64,000 nt of DNA from Flavobacterium nackdongense (GCF_004355225.1 NZ_CP037933.1:1116001-1180000), one strand, 5' to 3'. Shown: positions 9,343 to 17,532, numbered from the stretch's first letter. The notes: generated from the sequence alone by a model not told the origin. Numbers and translations: made by a program.

Positions 9343-9377
9343 AAAAAAAGGAGCCATTTAGAAATGGAAATGACTCC
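9343..9377 (-). terminator. Terminator of the cytochrome c gene
   Basis: Read on the minus strand, GGAGTCATTT and AAATGGCTCC (one G-U pair) form a 10-bp stem followed by seven T residues, 18 bp after the stop codon. This is a textbook intrinsic terminator. Confidence 0.85.
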
Positions 9378-9394
9378 TAATTGGTATTAAAAAA

Positions 9395-9799
9395 TTATTT
9401 TTTATTATTTAGCGCTCTAATATAATTGACCAATTGCCAACGTTGATCTTCGGTTAGCAATTCATCATAAGACGACATCGGCGGTTTTCCCACGGTAATT
9501 TTCCAGAAAATTTCACCATCGGTTTCATTTGGAATGTCTTTTAAAGCCAAAAAATTAGCTGGTTTATTATCCATACTTAAGGCCGCTTCTCCATTCCCTT
9601 TTCCTGTAAGACCGTGGCATAAAACACACATTTGTTCGTATATGATTTTTCCCTCTGCAGTCGCTTTGCTATTTCCAGCAAATGGATTTTTTAAACCCTT
9701 AGTATATTCGGGAACTGCCCAACTTTTTTGAGCAACAATAGTAGGACTTCCGAAAAACAGTAATACGATAGCTCCTAAAAACAAATAATTACTTTTCAT
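9395..9799 (-). CDS. Small periplasmic c-type cytochrome
   Basis: 134 residues with an N-terminal signal peptide (cleavage near IVAQ, residue 24). One haem-binding motif CVLCH (Cys58, Cys61, His62) is present, with a probable axial methionine in GKPPMSS (Met108) and the C-terminal helix DQRWQLVNYIRAL typical of class I cytochromes. It would carry electrons in the periplasm; the partner is unknown, though a cytochrome bd oxidase is encoded further along the window. It has its own terminator just downstream and is probably monocistronic. Confidence 0.88.
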   Translation of the reverse strand: MKSNYLFLGAIVLLFFGSPTIVAQKSWAVPEYTKGLKNPFAGNSKATAEGKIIYEQMCVLCHGLTGKGNGEAALSMDNKPANFLALKDIPNETDGEIFWKITVGKPPMSSYDELLTEDQRWQLVNYIRALNNKK

Positions 9800-10014
9800 T
9801 GTTTCAAAGTTTAAAATTTACATAGTAAAGATACTACAGTTTTTTCAAAAAATTACTATAATTATCACGAAATTTTTAAAAAAATGCGGATATATAACAA
9901 TTACTTGAATAAATGAATTCTCAATGATTACTGACAAAGGATCTAGTGGTCAATTTCATTCCGTATTAATGTTCCGTAGCGTGCTTAACAGTTATAAAAT
10001 AGTTAGTTTTAAAC

Positions 10015-10051
10015 ACAAAAAAACCGCAAAAGTAGACAACTGATGCGGTTT
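10015..10051 (-). terminator. Terminator of the gapN-like gene
   Basis: On the minus strand, AAACCGCA and TGCGGTTT form an 8-bp stem followed by a run of seven T residues. It lies 20 bp after the stop codon of the aldehyde dehydrogenase gene. Confidence 0.85.
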
Positions 10052-10070
10052 GGATTAGGTGGGTTAAACG

Positions 10071-11651
10071 CTATAAAATATAATCGGTATTGATAAAATT
10101 AGACTCTTTGCTATTGAGTAAATCTTGCAAGATTTCATTGTTGTACTGATTGTCTTTTGAAGCCACAAAAGTCCTGATTGAAAAAGAACGCAATGCATCG
10201 TGAATACTCAAGGTTCCCACTGCTGAATCTTTTCGACCGGTAAACGGAAATACATCGGGCCCTCTTTGGCACGAACTATTCAAATTGACTCTCGATACTA
10301 AATTGACCAAGGTATCGATAAGCGGTGCAATGGTTTTGATATTTTGGCCGAACAAACTTACTTGTTGACCATATTGTGATTCCGCCATATCATTGAGTGG
10401 TTCTTGAATGTTTTTGAATGCAATAATAGGTACGACAGGGCCAAATTGCTCCTCTTGGTATACTCTCATTTCTTTATTGATTGGATATAAAACGGCGGGA
10501 AATATAAAATTCTGTGAACGATCTCCCCCTTTATTGTTTAGCACTTTTGCTCCCTTTGATTTTGCATCGTCAATCAATTCCTGAATATAATCAGGTTTAT
10601 CCGTTTCAGGCAATGGAGTTAGAAAAACCGAAGGATCCCAAGGATTTCCATAAATTAACTCATCTACTTTTGCAGCAAATCGCTTATTGAATTCATCGAC
10701 TATAGATTCGTGTACATACAAAATTTTCAATGCTGTACAGCGCTGTCCGTTAAAGGATAAGGAACCCGCAACACATTCCTGAATGGCCAGATCTAAATTG
10801 GCATCAGGCAAAATTATGGCTGGGTTTTTGGCTTCTAATCCTAAAATCAAACGCAATCTATTTTTATTCGGATGTAAATCTTGCAAAGCAATAGCTGATT
10901 TACTGTTGCCTATCAATGCCAAAATCGAAATTTTTCCAGATTTCATAATCGGCGAAGCGACTTCACGACCACGTCCGAAAAGAATATTAATTACCCCTTT
11001 TGGAAAACTGCTTCGAAACGCTTCTAATAAAGGAGAAATCAATAATACCCCATATTTGGCAGGTTTAAAAATAACCGGATTCCCCATAATCAAAGCGGGA
11101 ATCAATAAAGTAAAGGTTTCATTCAAAGGATAATTGTAAGGACCTAAACACAAAACAACCCCTAATGGACCTCTACGAACCATCGCATTTATCCCTTGTA
11201 CTTTTGAGAAATGAGCACTTCGACTGTTCAACTCTTTGTAACTTTCGATAGTATCATAGATGTATTCGACCGTTCTGTCAAATTCTTTTTCGGAATCGCC
11301 CAATGTTTTTCCAATTTCCCACATCAAAAGTTTTACAACTTCAGTTCGCTGGGCTTTCATTTGGAAAACAAAATTCTCCATACATTTGATGCGATCCACG
11401 ACCTTCATTGTCGGCCATAAACCTTGACCATTGTTATAGGCTGAGGTGGCAGCGTCGACAGCTTCTATCGCTTCCTTTTCGCCCATAAAAGGGATTGTAC
11501 CCAAAAAAGTGGGTTCGTAATCCGCTGTTGATGATATGGTGGAATACACTGAAGTGCTTTTTCCAGTCCATTTGACTAAATCTCCGTTTACTAAATAAGT
11601 ATCTTGCACTAAAGGCGCATTAATTTGGTATTCCTGTGGAATTATATTCAT
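10071..11651 (-). CDS. gapN: NADP-dependent glyceraldehyde-3-phosphate dehydrogenase type aldehyde dehydrogenase
   Basis: A 526-residue aldehyde dehydrogenase superfamily enzyme. The catalytic cysteine is Cys305 in [10 protein letters not shown], the oxyanion asparagine is Asn173 in GPYNYPLNE, and the general base corresponds to Glu273 in [16 protein letters not shown] is characteristic of non-phosphorylating GapN, which oxidises glyceraldehyde 3-phosphate to 3-phosphoglycerate and makes NADPH. Substrate specificity cannot be proven from motifs, so another aldehyde is possible. The rhodanese gene ends 51 bp upstream and the two may be co-transcribed. A phosphorylating GAPDH is encoded separately at 24950. 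Confidence 0.75.
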   Translation of the reverse strand: MNIIPQEYQINAPLVQDTYLVNGDLVKWTGKSTSVYSTISSTADYEPTFLGTIPFMGEKEAIEAVDAATSAYNNGQGLWPTMKVVDRIKCMENFVFQMKAQRTEVVKLLMWEIGKTLGDSEKEFDRTVEYIYDTIESYKELNSRSAHFSKVQGINAMVRRGPLGVVLCLGPYNYPLNETFTLLIPALIMGNPVIFKPAKYGVLLISPLLEAFRSSFPKGVINILFGRGREVASPIMKSGKISILALIGNSKSAIALQDLHPNKNRLRLILGLEAKNPAIILPDANLDLAIQECVAGSLSFNGQRCTALKILYVHESIVDEFNKRFAAKVDELIYGNPWDPSVFLTPLPETDKPDYIQELIDDAKSKGAKVLNNKGGDRSQNFIFPAVLYPINKEMRVYQEEQFGPVVPIIAFKNIQEPLNDMAESQYGQQVSLFGQNIKTIAPLIDTLVNLVSRVNLNSSCQRGPDVFPFTGRKDSAVGTLSIHDALRSFSIRTFVASKDNQYNNEILQDLLNSKESNFINTDYIL

Positions 11652-11702
11652 TATTTATATGTGTAGAATTAATTATAGAAAAAAGCTGTAATACCTCCTT
11701 CT

Positions 11703-12014
11703 TTATGGAGAAACGATTTCGCCATCCCAGCCCAAAATTCCTCCTAACAAATTAAAAGCGTGATCAAAACCAAGGCTTTCCATTACTTCGCAAGCCTTCG
11801 CACTCCTCGCTCCCGAACGGCAGTATACATAATAATTTTTGGATTTGTCTAAGGCTTCAATTTTTTCAATAAACCCCTGCCCCTCATAAATATCGATGTT
11901 GATGGCATTTGAAATGATCCCTTCATTGCATTCATTTTCTGTTCTAACGTCTAAAATAACGGCGTTCGTATCGGCTTCATATTGTGAAACCCAATCTTCT
12001 TGTGTTAAGTCCAT
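11703..12014 (-). CDS. Single-domain rhodanese-like protein
   Basis: A 103-residue single rhodanese domain. The active-site loop is CRSGAR with Cys65 as the sulfur acceptor, after the strand YYVYC. The substrate-side LDVRTENE and the C-terminal LLGGILGWDG are typical of GlpE/PspE-like sulfurtransferases. There is no signal peptide, so it is cytoplasmic. It is encoded upstream of the gapN-like gene on the same strand. The physiological sulfur donor and acceptor are unknown. Confidence 0.88.
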   Translation of the reverse strand: MDLTQEDWVSQYEADTNAVILDVRTENECNEGIISNAINIDIYEGQGFIEKIEALDKSKNYYVYCRSGARSAKACEVMESLGFDHAFNLLGGILGWDGEIVSP

Positions 12015-12160
12015 AGTATCTTTTTTTTGTAAAAATAGGAAGTTTTATTTTAAAAAATAGAATGACAATCTTGATAATACGCTAAACATTCAAAGAAAAC
12101 GTTATCGTAAATTTAGAAATTTAACTTTTGAATATAATTTAACAAAAAATTAATATCTCG

Positions 12161-12174
12161 TTTGTATATACAAA
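12161..12174. promoter_or_regulatory. MarR operator 1
   Basis: TTTGTA-TA-TACAAA is a perfect palindrome. It covers the predicted -33 element (TTG at 12162-12164) of the downstream MarR gene. Confidence 0.7.
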
Positions 12175-12194
12175 TAAAAATAGTAATACATTTG
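12162..12194 (+). promoter_or_regulatory. Promoter of the marR-nitroreductase-yceI operon
   Basis: TTG (12162-12164) and TACATTTG (12187-12194) are separated by 22 bp, which fits the Bacteroidetes housekeeping consensus TTG-N17-23-TAnnTTTG. Both boxes are overlapped by the operator palindromes, so the repressor should exclude RNA polymerase. Confidence 0.65.
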
Positions 12195-12204
12195 TACCTA
12201 CAAA
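12191..12204. promoter_or_regulatory. MarR operator 2
   Basis: TTTGTA-CC-TACAAA repeats both arms of operator 1 exactly, starting 30 bp later (about three helical turns). It overlaps the -7 box. A further half-like TATACAAA lies next to the start codon. Confidence 0.7.
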
Positions 12205-12220
12205 TTACATATATACAAAT

Positions 12221-12682
12221 ATGAAAATTGAAGACGAAATAAAAAGTACAGTGCCTTTAGACAATTCCAAAAAAGTAATTTTAAATATCCTTTACACACA
12301 AAATGTGGTAACCGACAAATTAAATGAAATTTTGAAGCCTTACGATTTATCAGCTGAACAATATAATGTATTGCGAATATTAAGAGGTCAAAAAGGTTGT
12401 CCGGCGAATATGTGCTCTATTCAGGAGCGAATGTTAGCCAAAACGAGCAACACCACCCGATTGGTAGATAAATTATTATTGAAAGAGCTGGTCACAAGAG
12501 AGGTGTGTAGCGAAAATCGACGAAAAATTGAAGTGCTAATTACTACCAAGGGCCTAGAACTTTTATCTGAATTAGACCCAAAAATAAAGGAACACGAGCA
12601 TTCATTTGCCAAAAACTTAAATAGAGAAGAGTTAGAAATTCTCAACGACTTATTAGAAAAATATAGAAATCATTACAATTAA
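12221..12682 (+). CDS. MarR-family transcriptional regulator
   Basis: 153 residues with the MarR winged-helix core: LSAEQYNVLRILRGQKG, then the recognition helix around RMLAKTSNTTRLVDKL and the wing EVCSENRRKIEVLIT. It carries cysteines in GCPANMCS that could sense redox state, which is inference. The gene is autoregulated in all likelihood because two identical inverted repeats cover its promoter. A nitroreductase-like gene (13 bp on) and a YceI gene follow on the same strand, suggesting control of a redox or quinone-stress operon. Confidence 0.9.
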   Translation: MKIEDEIKSTVPLDNSKKVILNILYTQNVVTDKLNEILKPYDLSAEQYNVLRILRGQKGCPANMCSIQERMLAKTSNTTRLVDKLLLKELVTREVCSENRRKIEVLITTKGLELLSELDPKIKEHEHSFAKNLNREELEILNDLLEKYRNHYN

Positions 12683-12695
12683 TTTCAAATACACT

Positions 12696-13328
12696 ATGAA
12701 CACTTTTTTAGACCATCAAAACTGGAGATACGCGACAAAAAAATTCGATTCCTCCAAAAAAATTTCAAATCAAGATTTTGAGCTTTTATTGGAAGCGATT
12801 CGTTTGAGTTCCTCCTCTTACGGTTTACAACCCTATAAAATTCTTATCATTGAAAATCAAGATTTGAGAGCCAAAATTCAGCAAGCTGCTTGGGGACAGT
12901 CGCAAGTTGTAGACGCTTCTCATCTTCTAATTTTTGCCAATCAAACGGATATTAGTGATGCTCAAATCGATGAATTCTTCGAAAACACAAGCAAAACTAG
13001 AGGAATCGAAATAGAATCACTTGCAGGATATCAAGGTTTTATGAAAAGTAAAATCAATGAATTATCTGCTGATGCAAAAAACATTTGGAACTCCAAACAA
13101 ACCTATTTGGCCTTAGCCAATTTAATGAATGCTGCGGCCGAACTAAAAATTGATGTGACACCGATGGAAGGTTTTTCACCTGCCGACGTCAATGAAATAT
13201 TAGGACTAAAAGAACTAGGACTAAACGCATCACTACTAGCGCCTATCGGGTATCGCCACAGCGAAGATGCAACTCAACACTATAAAAAAGTCAGAAAATC
13301 AAAAGAAGAATTATTCATCACAATTTAA
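12696..13328 (+). CDS. NAD(P)H-dependent nitroreductase-family oxidoreductase
   Basis: A 210-residue flavoprotein of the NfsB/FRase I type. Typical segments are WRYATKKFDSSKKI (N-terminal FMN contact), LSSSSYGLQPYKILII, and the C-terminal MEGFSPADVNEILGL followed by APIGYRH. The family uses FMN and NAD(P)H to reduce quinones, nitroaromatics or related electrophiles. It sits 13 bp after the MarR gene and 28 bp before the YceI gene, so the three form an operon that is probably derepressed by an electrophile. Confidence 0.87.
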   Translation: MNTFLDHQNWRYATKKFDSSKKISNQDFELLLEAIRLSSSSYGLQPYKILIIENQDLRAKIQQAAWGQSQVVDASHLLIFANQTDISDAQIDEFFENTSKTRGIEIESLAGYQGFMKSKINELSADAKNIWNSKQTYLALANLMNAAAELKIDVTPMEGFSPADVNEILGLKELGLNASLLAPIGYRHSEDATQHYKKVRKSKEELFITI

Positions 13329-13356
13329 TTATAAACCTAAAAACAAATTTAACATT

Positions 13357-13923
13357 ATGAAAAATTTAAAATCAATTGCATTAGCATTAGTAGTAGTTTT
13401 ATCTACAGCGGCAGGAACTGCTCAAACCAAAAAAATTGATGTGTCTAAAAGTAGCATCGAATGGTTAGGAAAAAAAGTAACAGGACAACACAACGGAACC
13501 GTAAATTTCAAAGAGGGAGCAGTGGTTTTGAAAGGAAACAAACTTAGCGGTGGTAACTTTACTGTGGATATGGCAAGCCTAACAGCTACTGACCTATCTG
13601 GAGAATACCAAGGAAAATTGAATGGTCACTTGAAAGCAGATGACTTTTTTGGAACCGCTAAATTCCCAACAGCTACGCTAGTTTTCAAAAAAATCGGAAC
13701 AAAATCTGCCAATGTTTATACTGTAACTGCAGATTTAACCATCAAAGGAATCACTAAGCCAGTAACTTTTGATATGACAGTTACAGGAAATTCTGCTACA
13801 ACAAAATTTATGGTAGATCGTACAAAATACGATATCAAATACAACTCTAAATCTTTCTTCGAAAGCATTGGTGACAAAGCTATCTATGATGATTTCGAAT
13901 TAAATGTAAAACTTGTATTCTAA
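13357..13923 (+). CDS. YceI-family periplasmic lipid-binding protein
   Basis: 188 residues from the ATG at 13357. A longer frame from 13267 overlaps the preceding gene and adds no signal peptide, while the chosen start gives one (cleavage near GTAQ, residue 24). The mature protein matches the YceI beta-barrel: the start SSIEWLGKKVTGQHNGTV, the central GNFTVDMASLTATDL and the end YDDFELNVKLVF. The family binds isoprenoid chains in a lipocalin-like barrel. It is the last gene of the MarR operon and is followed by a strong terminator. Confidence 0.9.
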   Translation: MKNLKSIALALVVVLSTAAGTAQTKKIDVSKSSIEWLGKKVTGQHNGTVNFKEGAVVLKGNKLSGGNFTVDMASLTATDLSGEYQGKLNGHLKADDFFGTAKFPTATLVFKKIGTKSANVYTVTADLTIKGITKPVTFDMTVTGNSATTKFMVDRTKYDIKYNSKSFFESIGDKAIYDDFELNVKLVF

Positions 13924-13946
13924 ATAGATACTGTGTTCATTACTCG

Positions 13947-13985
13947 CAAACCCCGGCAATAAAATTGTTGGGGTTTGTTATTTAA
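13947..13985 (+). terminator. Terminator of the marR-yceI operon
   Basis: CAAACCCC (13947-13954) pairs with GGGGTTTG (13970-13977), with additional pairing of CAAT and ATTG inside; a T-rich stretch follows. It insulates the trp operon from the preceding genes. Confidence 0.8.
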
Positions 13986-14021
13986 CAAAATCAACAAAAA
14001 AAGTAATTTTATTTTTTTCTA

Positions 14022-14052
14022 TTTGGATAATCAAATTTGATTTATATATTTG
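14022..14052 (+). promoter_or_regulatory. trp operon promoter
   Basis: TTTG (14022-14025) and TATATTTG (14045-14052) have a 19-bp spacer and match the Bacteroidetes sigma-A consensus closely. Transcription should start a few bases upstream of the leader ATG at 14067, giving a very short 5' end. Confidence 0.75.
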
Positions 14053-14066
14053 TGCAAGAAAATATT

Positions 14067-14117
14067 ATGAAAACAATTACAAACAATACTTGGTGGTGGA
14101 ATAATTTACGTCAATAG
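14067..14117 (+). CDS. trpL: trp operon leader peptide with three Trp codons
   Basis: The 16-codon ORF encodes MKTITNNTWWWNNLRQ and stops at TAG (14115-14117). Three consecutive TGG codons (14091-14099) are very unlikely by chance and lie 15 nt after the -7 box plus a short leader. It is followed by mutually exclusive RNA structures, an antiterminator pairing 14117-14123 with 14168-14174 and a terminator at 14157-14187. This is the layout of a transcription attenuator in which ribosomes stalled for charged tRNA-Trp allow transcription to continue into trpE. Confidence 0.9.
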   Translation: MKTITNNTWWWNNLRQ

Positions 14118-14174
14118 TCGTGAACAAAGCTCCCATAGTATAAACTATAAATACAAAAGGCTTGTCATCACGAC
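14117..14174 (+). promoter_or_regulatory. trp attenuator antiterminator pairing
   Basis: GTCGTGA (14117-14123), which begins at the last base of the leader stop codon, is exactly complementary to TCACGAC (14168-14174). The latter includes the terminator loop and the start of its 3' arm. A ribosome paused at the TGG codons leaves GTCGTGA free to pair and break the terminator; a ribosome at the stop codon covers it and lets the terminator form. Confidence 0.75.
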
Positions 14175-14187
14175 AAGCCTTTTTTTT
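14157..14187 (+). terminator. trp attenuator terminator
   Basis: AAGGCTTGTC (14157-14166) and GACAAGCCTT (14172-14181) form a perfect 10-bp stem with loop ATCAC, followed by a T run to 14187. It ends 47 bp before the trpE ATG. Confidence 0.9.
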
Positions 14188-14234
14188 GATTTATAAATTG
14201 AAATTTTTAGTCATCTGCCTATCAAATAATAAAA

Positions 14235-15635
14235 ATGAAACTATTTAAACTGCAAACCAAATACAAACAAATACTCGCTGACACGATTACACCGGTAAGC
14301 GTTTATTTCAAAATTCGGGATCGATTTCCGAATAGCTTACTTTTAGAAAGTAGCGATTATCACGGTAACGACAATAGCTTCTCGTACATCTGCTGTAATC
14401 CTATTGCATCAATCAAAATCGAAAACGAAACGATCTACAAAATCTTTCCTGACCAAACTACCGAAACCATCTTGATCGACTCCAAAACAGATATTCCGGA
14501 AGTCATTCAGGAATTTTCTGCACAGTTCCAATCGAAAAAAAATGATTTCAAATTCATCAATAACGGATTGTTTGGCTACATTTCATATGATGCCGTTCGT
14601 TATTTCGAAAAAGTGACGATCTCCAAAAAAGACGAACAAACCACTATTCCGGATGTCTTTTATGCCGTGTATCAAAACATCATTGCCATCAATCACTTCA
14701 AAAATGAAGCGTACATTTTCTGTCATAGTTTAGATGGGAAAAATAATATTTCGGAAATCGAACAATTATTACAATCTCGAAATATTGCATCCTACAAATT
14801 TAGCCGTGATGGCGAAGGTAGTTCTAATTTGACCGATGAAGAATTCAAACACAATGTTGCCTTAGCTAAAAAGCATTGCCAACGAGGCGATGTGTTTCAA
14901 TTGGTTTTATCCCGACGATTTACCCAAGGCTTCAAAGGGGATGAATTCAATGTGTACCGCGCCTTGCGGAGCATCAACCCCTCGCCTTACCTATTCTTTT
15001 TTGATTATGGTGATTTCAAAATATTTGGTTCTTCACCCGAAGCACAGATTATTGTCAAAAACCGAAAAGCCGAAATCCACCCTATTGCCGGTACGTTCAG
15101 AAGGACTGGCGACGATGAAAAAGATGCTGTTTTGGCCAAAAAATTATCGGAAGACCAAAAAGAAAATAGCGAACACGTGATGTTAGTCGATTTGGCTCGA
15201 AATGATCTGAGTCGTCACGGACACGGTGTTCAGGTAGAAAAATACAGAGAAATTCAGTTCTTCTCGCACGTGATTCATTTGGTTTCGAAAGTAACAGGGC
15301 AATTACACGAAAAAGCTACCGCTATGCAAGTCGTGGCCGATACTTTCCCAGCGGGGACTTTGAGTGGAGCGCCTAAACACAGAGCAATGCAATTGATCGA
15401 AGACTACGAAAAAACCAATCGTAATTTCTATGGAGGCGCCATCGGTTTTATGGATTTTGAAGGCAACTTCAATCACGCGATTATGATTCGAACCTTCTTG
15501 AGCAAAAACCACCAATTGCATTCGCAAGCGGGTGCTGGAATCGTAGCAAGTTCCGATGAAGAAAGCGAAATGCAGGAAGTGTACAATAAATTATTAGCGC
15601 TGAACAAAGCGTTAGACTTAGCGGAGAAAATATAA
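14235..15635 (+). CDS. trpE: Anthranilate synthase component I
   Basis: 466 residues. TrpE converts chorismate and ammonia (from TrpG) to anthranilate. Chorismate-binding motifs are present: HPIAGTFRRTGDDEKD, ENSEHVMLVDLARNDLSR, PAGTLSGAPKHRAM and YGGAIGFMDFEGNFNHAI. The N-terminal LLESSDYHGNDNS corresponds to the LLES tryptophan-feedback site, so allosteric inhibition by tryptophan is likely. It is the first structural gene after the attenuator. A palindromic repeat begins at the last base of its stop codon and separates it from trpG by 64 bp. Confidence 0.95.
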   Translation: MKLFKLQTKYKQILADTITPVSVYFKIRDRFPNSLLLESSDYHGNDNSFSYICCNPIASIKIENETIYKIFPDQTTETILIDSKTDIPEVIQEFSAQFQSKKNDFKFINNGLFGYISYDAVRYFEKVTISKKDEQTTIPDVFYAVYQNIIAINHFKNEAYIFCHSLDGKNNISEIEQLLQSRNIASYKFSRDGEGSSNLTDEEFKHNVALAKKHCQRGDVFQLVLSRRFTQGFKGDEFNVYRALRSINPSPYLFFFDYGDFKIFGSSPEAQIIVKNRKAEIHPIAGTFRRTGDDEKDAVLAKKLSEDQKENSEHVMLVDLARNDLSRHGHGVQVEKYREIQFFSHVIHLVSKVTGQLHEKATAMQVVADTFPAGTLSGAPKHRAMQLIEDYEKTNRNFYGGAIGFMDFEGNFNHAIMIRTFLSKNHQLHSQAGAGIVASSDEESEMQEVYNKLLALNKALDLAEKI

Positions 15636-15756
15636 GCCCCTTAACCCCCAAAGGGGGAACATTGGAAGGCTTAATTTACAACTTTAAAAAAAAAATAAAA
15701 TGAATAACAACAATACATCCGCAACAACAACTCCCCCTTCGGGGGCGGGGGGGGCT
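15635..15756. repeat. C/G-rich inverted repeat pair at the trpE-trpG junction
   Basis: The left copy (15635-15660) reads AGCCCCTTAACCCCC then AAAGGGGGAAC. The right copy (15729-15756), in reverse complement, gives AGCCCCCCCCGCCCCC then GAAGGGGGAGTT. Each copy has its own C5/G5 hairpin. The right copy lies inside the annotated trpG frame and encodes residues 10-19. The pair resembles REP-like intergenic repeats. Confidence 0.7.
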
Positions 15757-16314
15757 ATTTTAGTCATAGACAATTACGATAGCTTCACTTACAACTTGGT
15801 GCATTATCTAGAAGATTTGAATTGCGAAGTTACCGTTTACCGAAACGATGAATTCGATATCGACGAAATCTCGCATTTCGACAAAATATTGCTTTCGCCA
15901 GGACCGGGAATTCCTGATGAAGCCGGTTTATTGAAAGCTGTGATTGCCAAATATGCTTCAACCAAAAGTATTCTTGGTGTTTGCCTCGGACAGCAAGCTA
16001 TCGGAGAAGTTTTTGGCGGAACCTTGTCGAATTTAGATAAAGTCTATCACGGGGTTTCATCTATGGTAAAAACTTCGGTAGATGATGAACTTTTATTCGA
16101 AGGTTTAGGAACCGAATTCGAAGTAGGTCGATACCATTCGTGGGTGGTTGATGCCAATTTGCCTGATGTTCTTGAAGCCACCTCATTCGACGAAAATGGA
16201 CAAGTAATGTCGTTGCGTCACAAAACATTTGATGTGCGTGGCGTTCAGTTTCACCCAGAAAGCGTTTTAACACCAAACGGGAAGAAAATTTTAGAAAACT
16301 GGCTGAAGAATTAG
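15700..16314 (+). CDS. trpG: Anthranilate synthase component II (glutamine amidotransferase)
   Basis: 204 residues of class I glutamine amidotransferase. It supplies ammonia from glutamine to TrpE. The catalytic triad is Cys95 (GVCLGQQA) with His185 and Glu187 (VQFHPES). The family body starts at ILVIDNYDSFTYN, about residue 20. The preceding residues (MNNNNTSATTTPPSGAGGA) are unusual: the last half is translated from an inserted C/G-rich repeat at 15729-15756, and the first half is Asn/Thr-rich. No other ATG, GTG or TTG in this frame is better placed, so the start at 15700 is kept. The extension is probably disordered and tolerated. Confidence 0.92.
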   Translation: MNNNNTSATTTPPSGAGGAILVIDNYDSFTYNLVHYLEDLNCEVTVYRNDEFDIDEISHFDKILLSPGPGIPDEAGLLKAVIAKYASTKSILGVCLGQQAIGEVFGGTLSNLDKVYHGVSSMVKTSVDDELLFEGLGTEFEVGRYHSWVVDANLPDVLEATSFDENGQVMSLRHKTFDVRGVQFHPESVLTPNGKKILENWLKN

Positions 16315-16430
16315 TGTTCTATTTTCTGTTAGTAGTAATCAGTACCCTTTTGACAATAAAAAAAACGGATTTGAACGTGCTGGAAATACAGAATCTATGT
16401 GGATTTATTCCGGAAACGAACATTGAATAC

Positions 16431-16459
16431 GTAGAGACGTTGCATTGCAACGTCTCTAC
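16431..16459. repeat. Palindromic repeat of the GTAGAGACGTTGCA family, copy 1
   Basis: GTAGAGACGTTGCA-T-TGCAACGTCTCTAC is a perfect inverted repeat with 14-bp arms and a one-base centre. It lies in the 164-bp gap between trpG and trpD, 19 bp before the trpD ATG. Related copies are at 18948-18966 and 19044-19070. Confidence 0.9.
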
Positions 16460-16478
16460 AGCACCAAAAACAATAAAA

Positions 16479-17471
16479 ATGAAAACAATATTAAACAGAC
16501 TTATCAACCACGAAATGCTTTCGAAAGAAGAAGCCAAAAGCGTTTTGTTCAACATTTCCAAAGGAAGTTATAATCCCAGTCAAATTGCTTCATTTTTGAC
16601 TGTTTATATGATGCGAAGCATCAGTATCGAGGAATTAGCCGGCTTTCGCGAAGCCTTGCAAGAATTGTGTATTAAAGTCGATTTATCCGATTATAATACC
16701 ATCGATTTATGCGGAACTGGTGGTGACGGTAAGGACACTTTCAACATCTCGACTTTGGCTGCTTTTGTCGCTGCAGGAGCGGGAATTAAAGTGGCAAAAC
16801 ACGGAAACTATGGCGTTTCATCCATTTCTGGTTCGAGTAATGTATTGGAAAAAGTAGGGGTAAAATTCAGCAATGACAGTGATTTTTTGAAAAAATGTAT
16901 CGACCAAGCTGGAATTTGTATTTTGCACGCCCCTCTATTTCATCCTGCAATGAAAAACGTAGGCCCTATTCGAAAAGAATTAGGAATAAGAACGTTTTTT
17001 AATATGTTGGGGCCAATGATCAATCCCTCTTTTCCTAAAAACCAATTGGTCGGCGTTTACAACCTAGAATTGGCTAGAAAATATGCGTATTTATACCAAA
17101 ACACGGACATCAATTACACCATTTTACATTCATTAGAAGGTTATGATGAAATCTCTTTGACCTGTCCAACCAAAACGATTACAAAAAGTATGGAAGGCAT
17201 TTTGAAGCCAGAAGATTTTGGCGTTCGCCAATTGTCACAAAACGAAATCGAAGGCGGAAAAACCATCGACGAATCGGCGGCAATGTTTATGAATATCATT
17301 TCAGGAATCGGTAGTGAAGCTCAAAATAATGTAGTTTGTGCCAATGCGGGAATGGCCATTGCGACGGTCACCAAATGCAGTCCGCTGGAAGGTTTTACAA
17401 TTGCCAAAGAAAGTTTAGTTACTAAAAAAGGATTGGCAGCTTTAAAAAAATTACAAGAATTAAGTAAATAA
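16479..17471 (+). CDS. trpD: Anthranilate phosphoribosyltransferase
   Basis: 330 residues from the ATG at 16479 (MKTILNRLINHEMLSKEEAK), the normal family length and N-terminus. An upstream extension to 16314 is open but reads through a palindromic repeat and was rejected. TrpD transfers the phosphoribosyl group of PRPP to anthranilate. The PRPP and Mg-binding region LCGTGGDGKDTFNIST, KHGNYGVSS and LGPMINPSFPKNQLVGVY are all present. It is the third enzyme gene of the trp operon. Confidence 0.94.
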   Translation: MKTILNRLINHEMLSKEEAKSVLFNISKGSYNPSQIASFLTVYMMRSISIEELAGFREALQELCIKVDLSDYNTIDLCGTGGDGKDTFNISTLAAFVAAGAGIKVAKHGNYGVSSISGSSNVLEKVGVKFSNDSDFLKKCIDQAGICILHAPLFHPAMKNVGPIRKELGIRTFFNMLGPMINPSFPKNQLVGVYNLELARKYAYLYQNTDINYTILHSLEGYDEISLTCPTKTITKSMEGILKPEDFGVRQLSQNEIEGGKTIDESAAMFMNIISGIGSEAQNNVVCANAGMAIATVTKCSPLEGFTIAKESLVTKKGLAALKKLQELSK

Positions 17472-17481
17472 AATAGTTTCA

Positions 17482-17532
17482 AGTTTAAGGTTTAAAGTTG
17501 ATGGAATATTGAGCAACTTTAAACTTTAAACT
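17482..17532. repeat. AGTTTAAAG-type inverted repeat at the trpD-trpC junction
   Basis: AGTTTAAGGTTTAAAGTTG (17482-17500) pairs with CAACTTTAAACTTTAAACT (17514-17532) with one mismatch. A close relative sits between folD and ffh at 44028-44076, so this is a dispersed family. Confidence 0.75.

Noticed and set aside
16314..16478. N-terminal extension of TrpD reading from 16314
   Set aside because: It passes through a palindromic repeat, and the family starts at MKTILNRL (16479).
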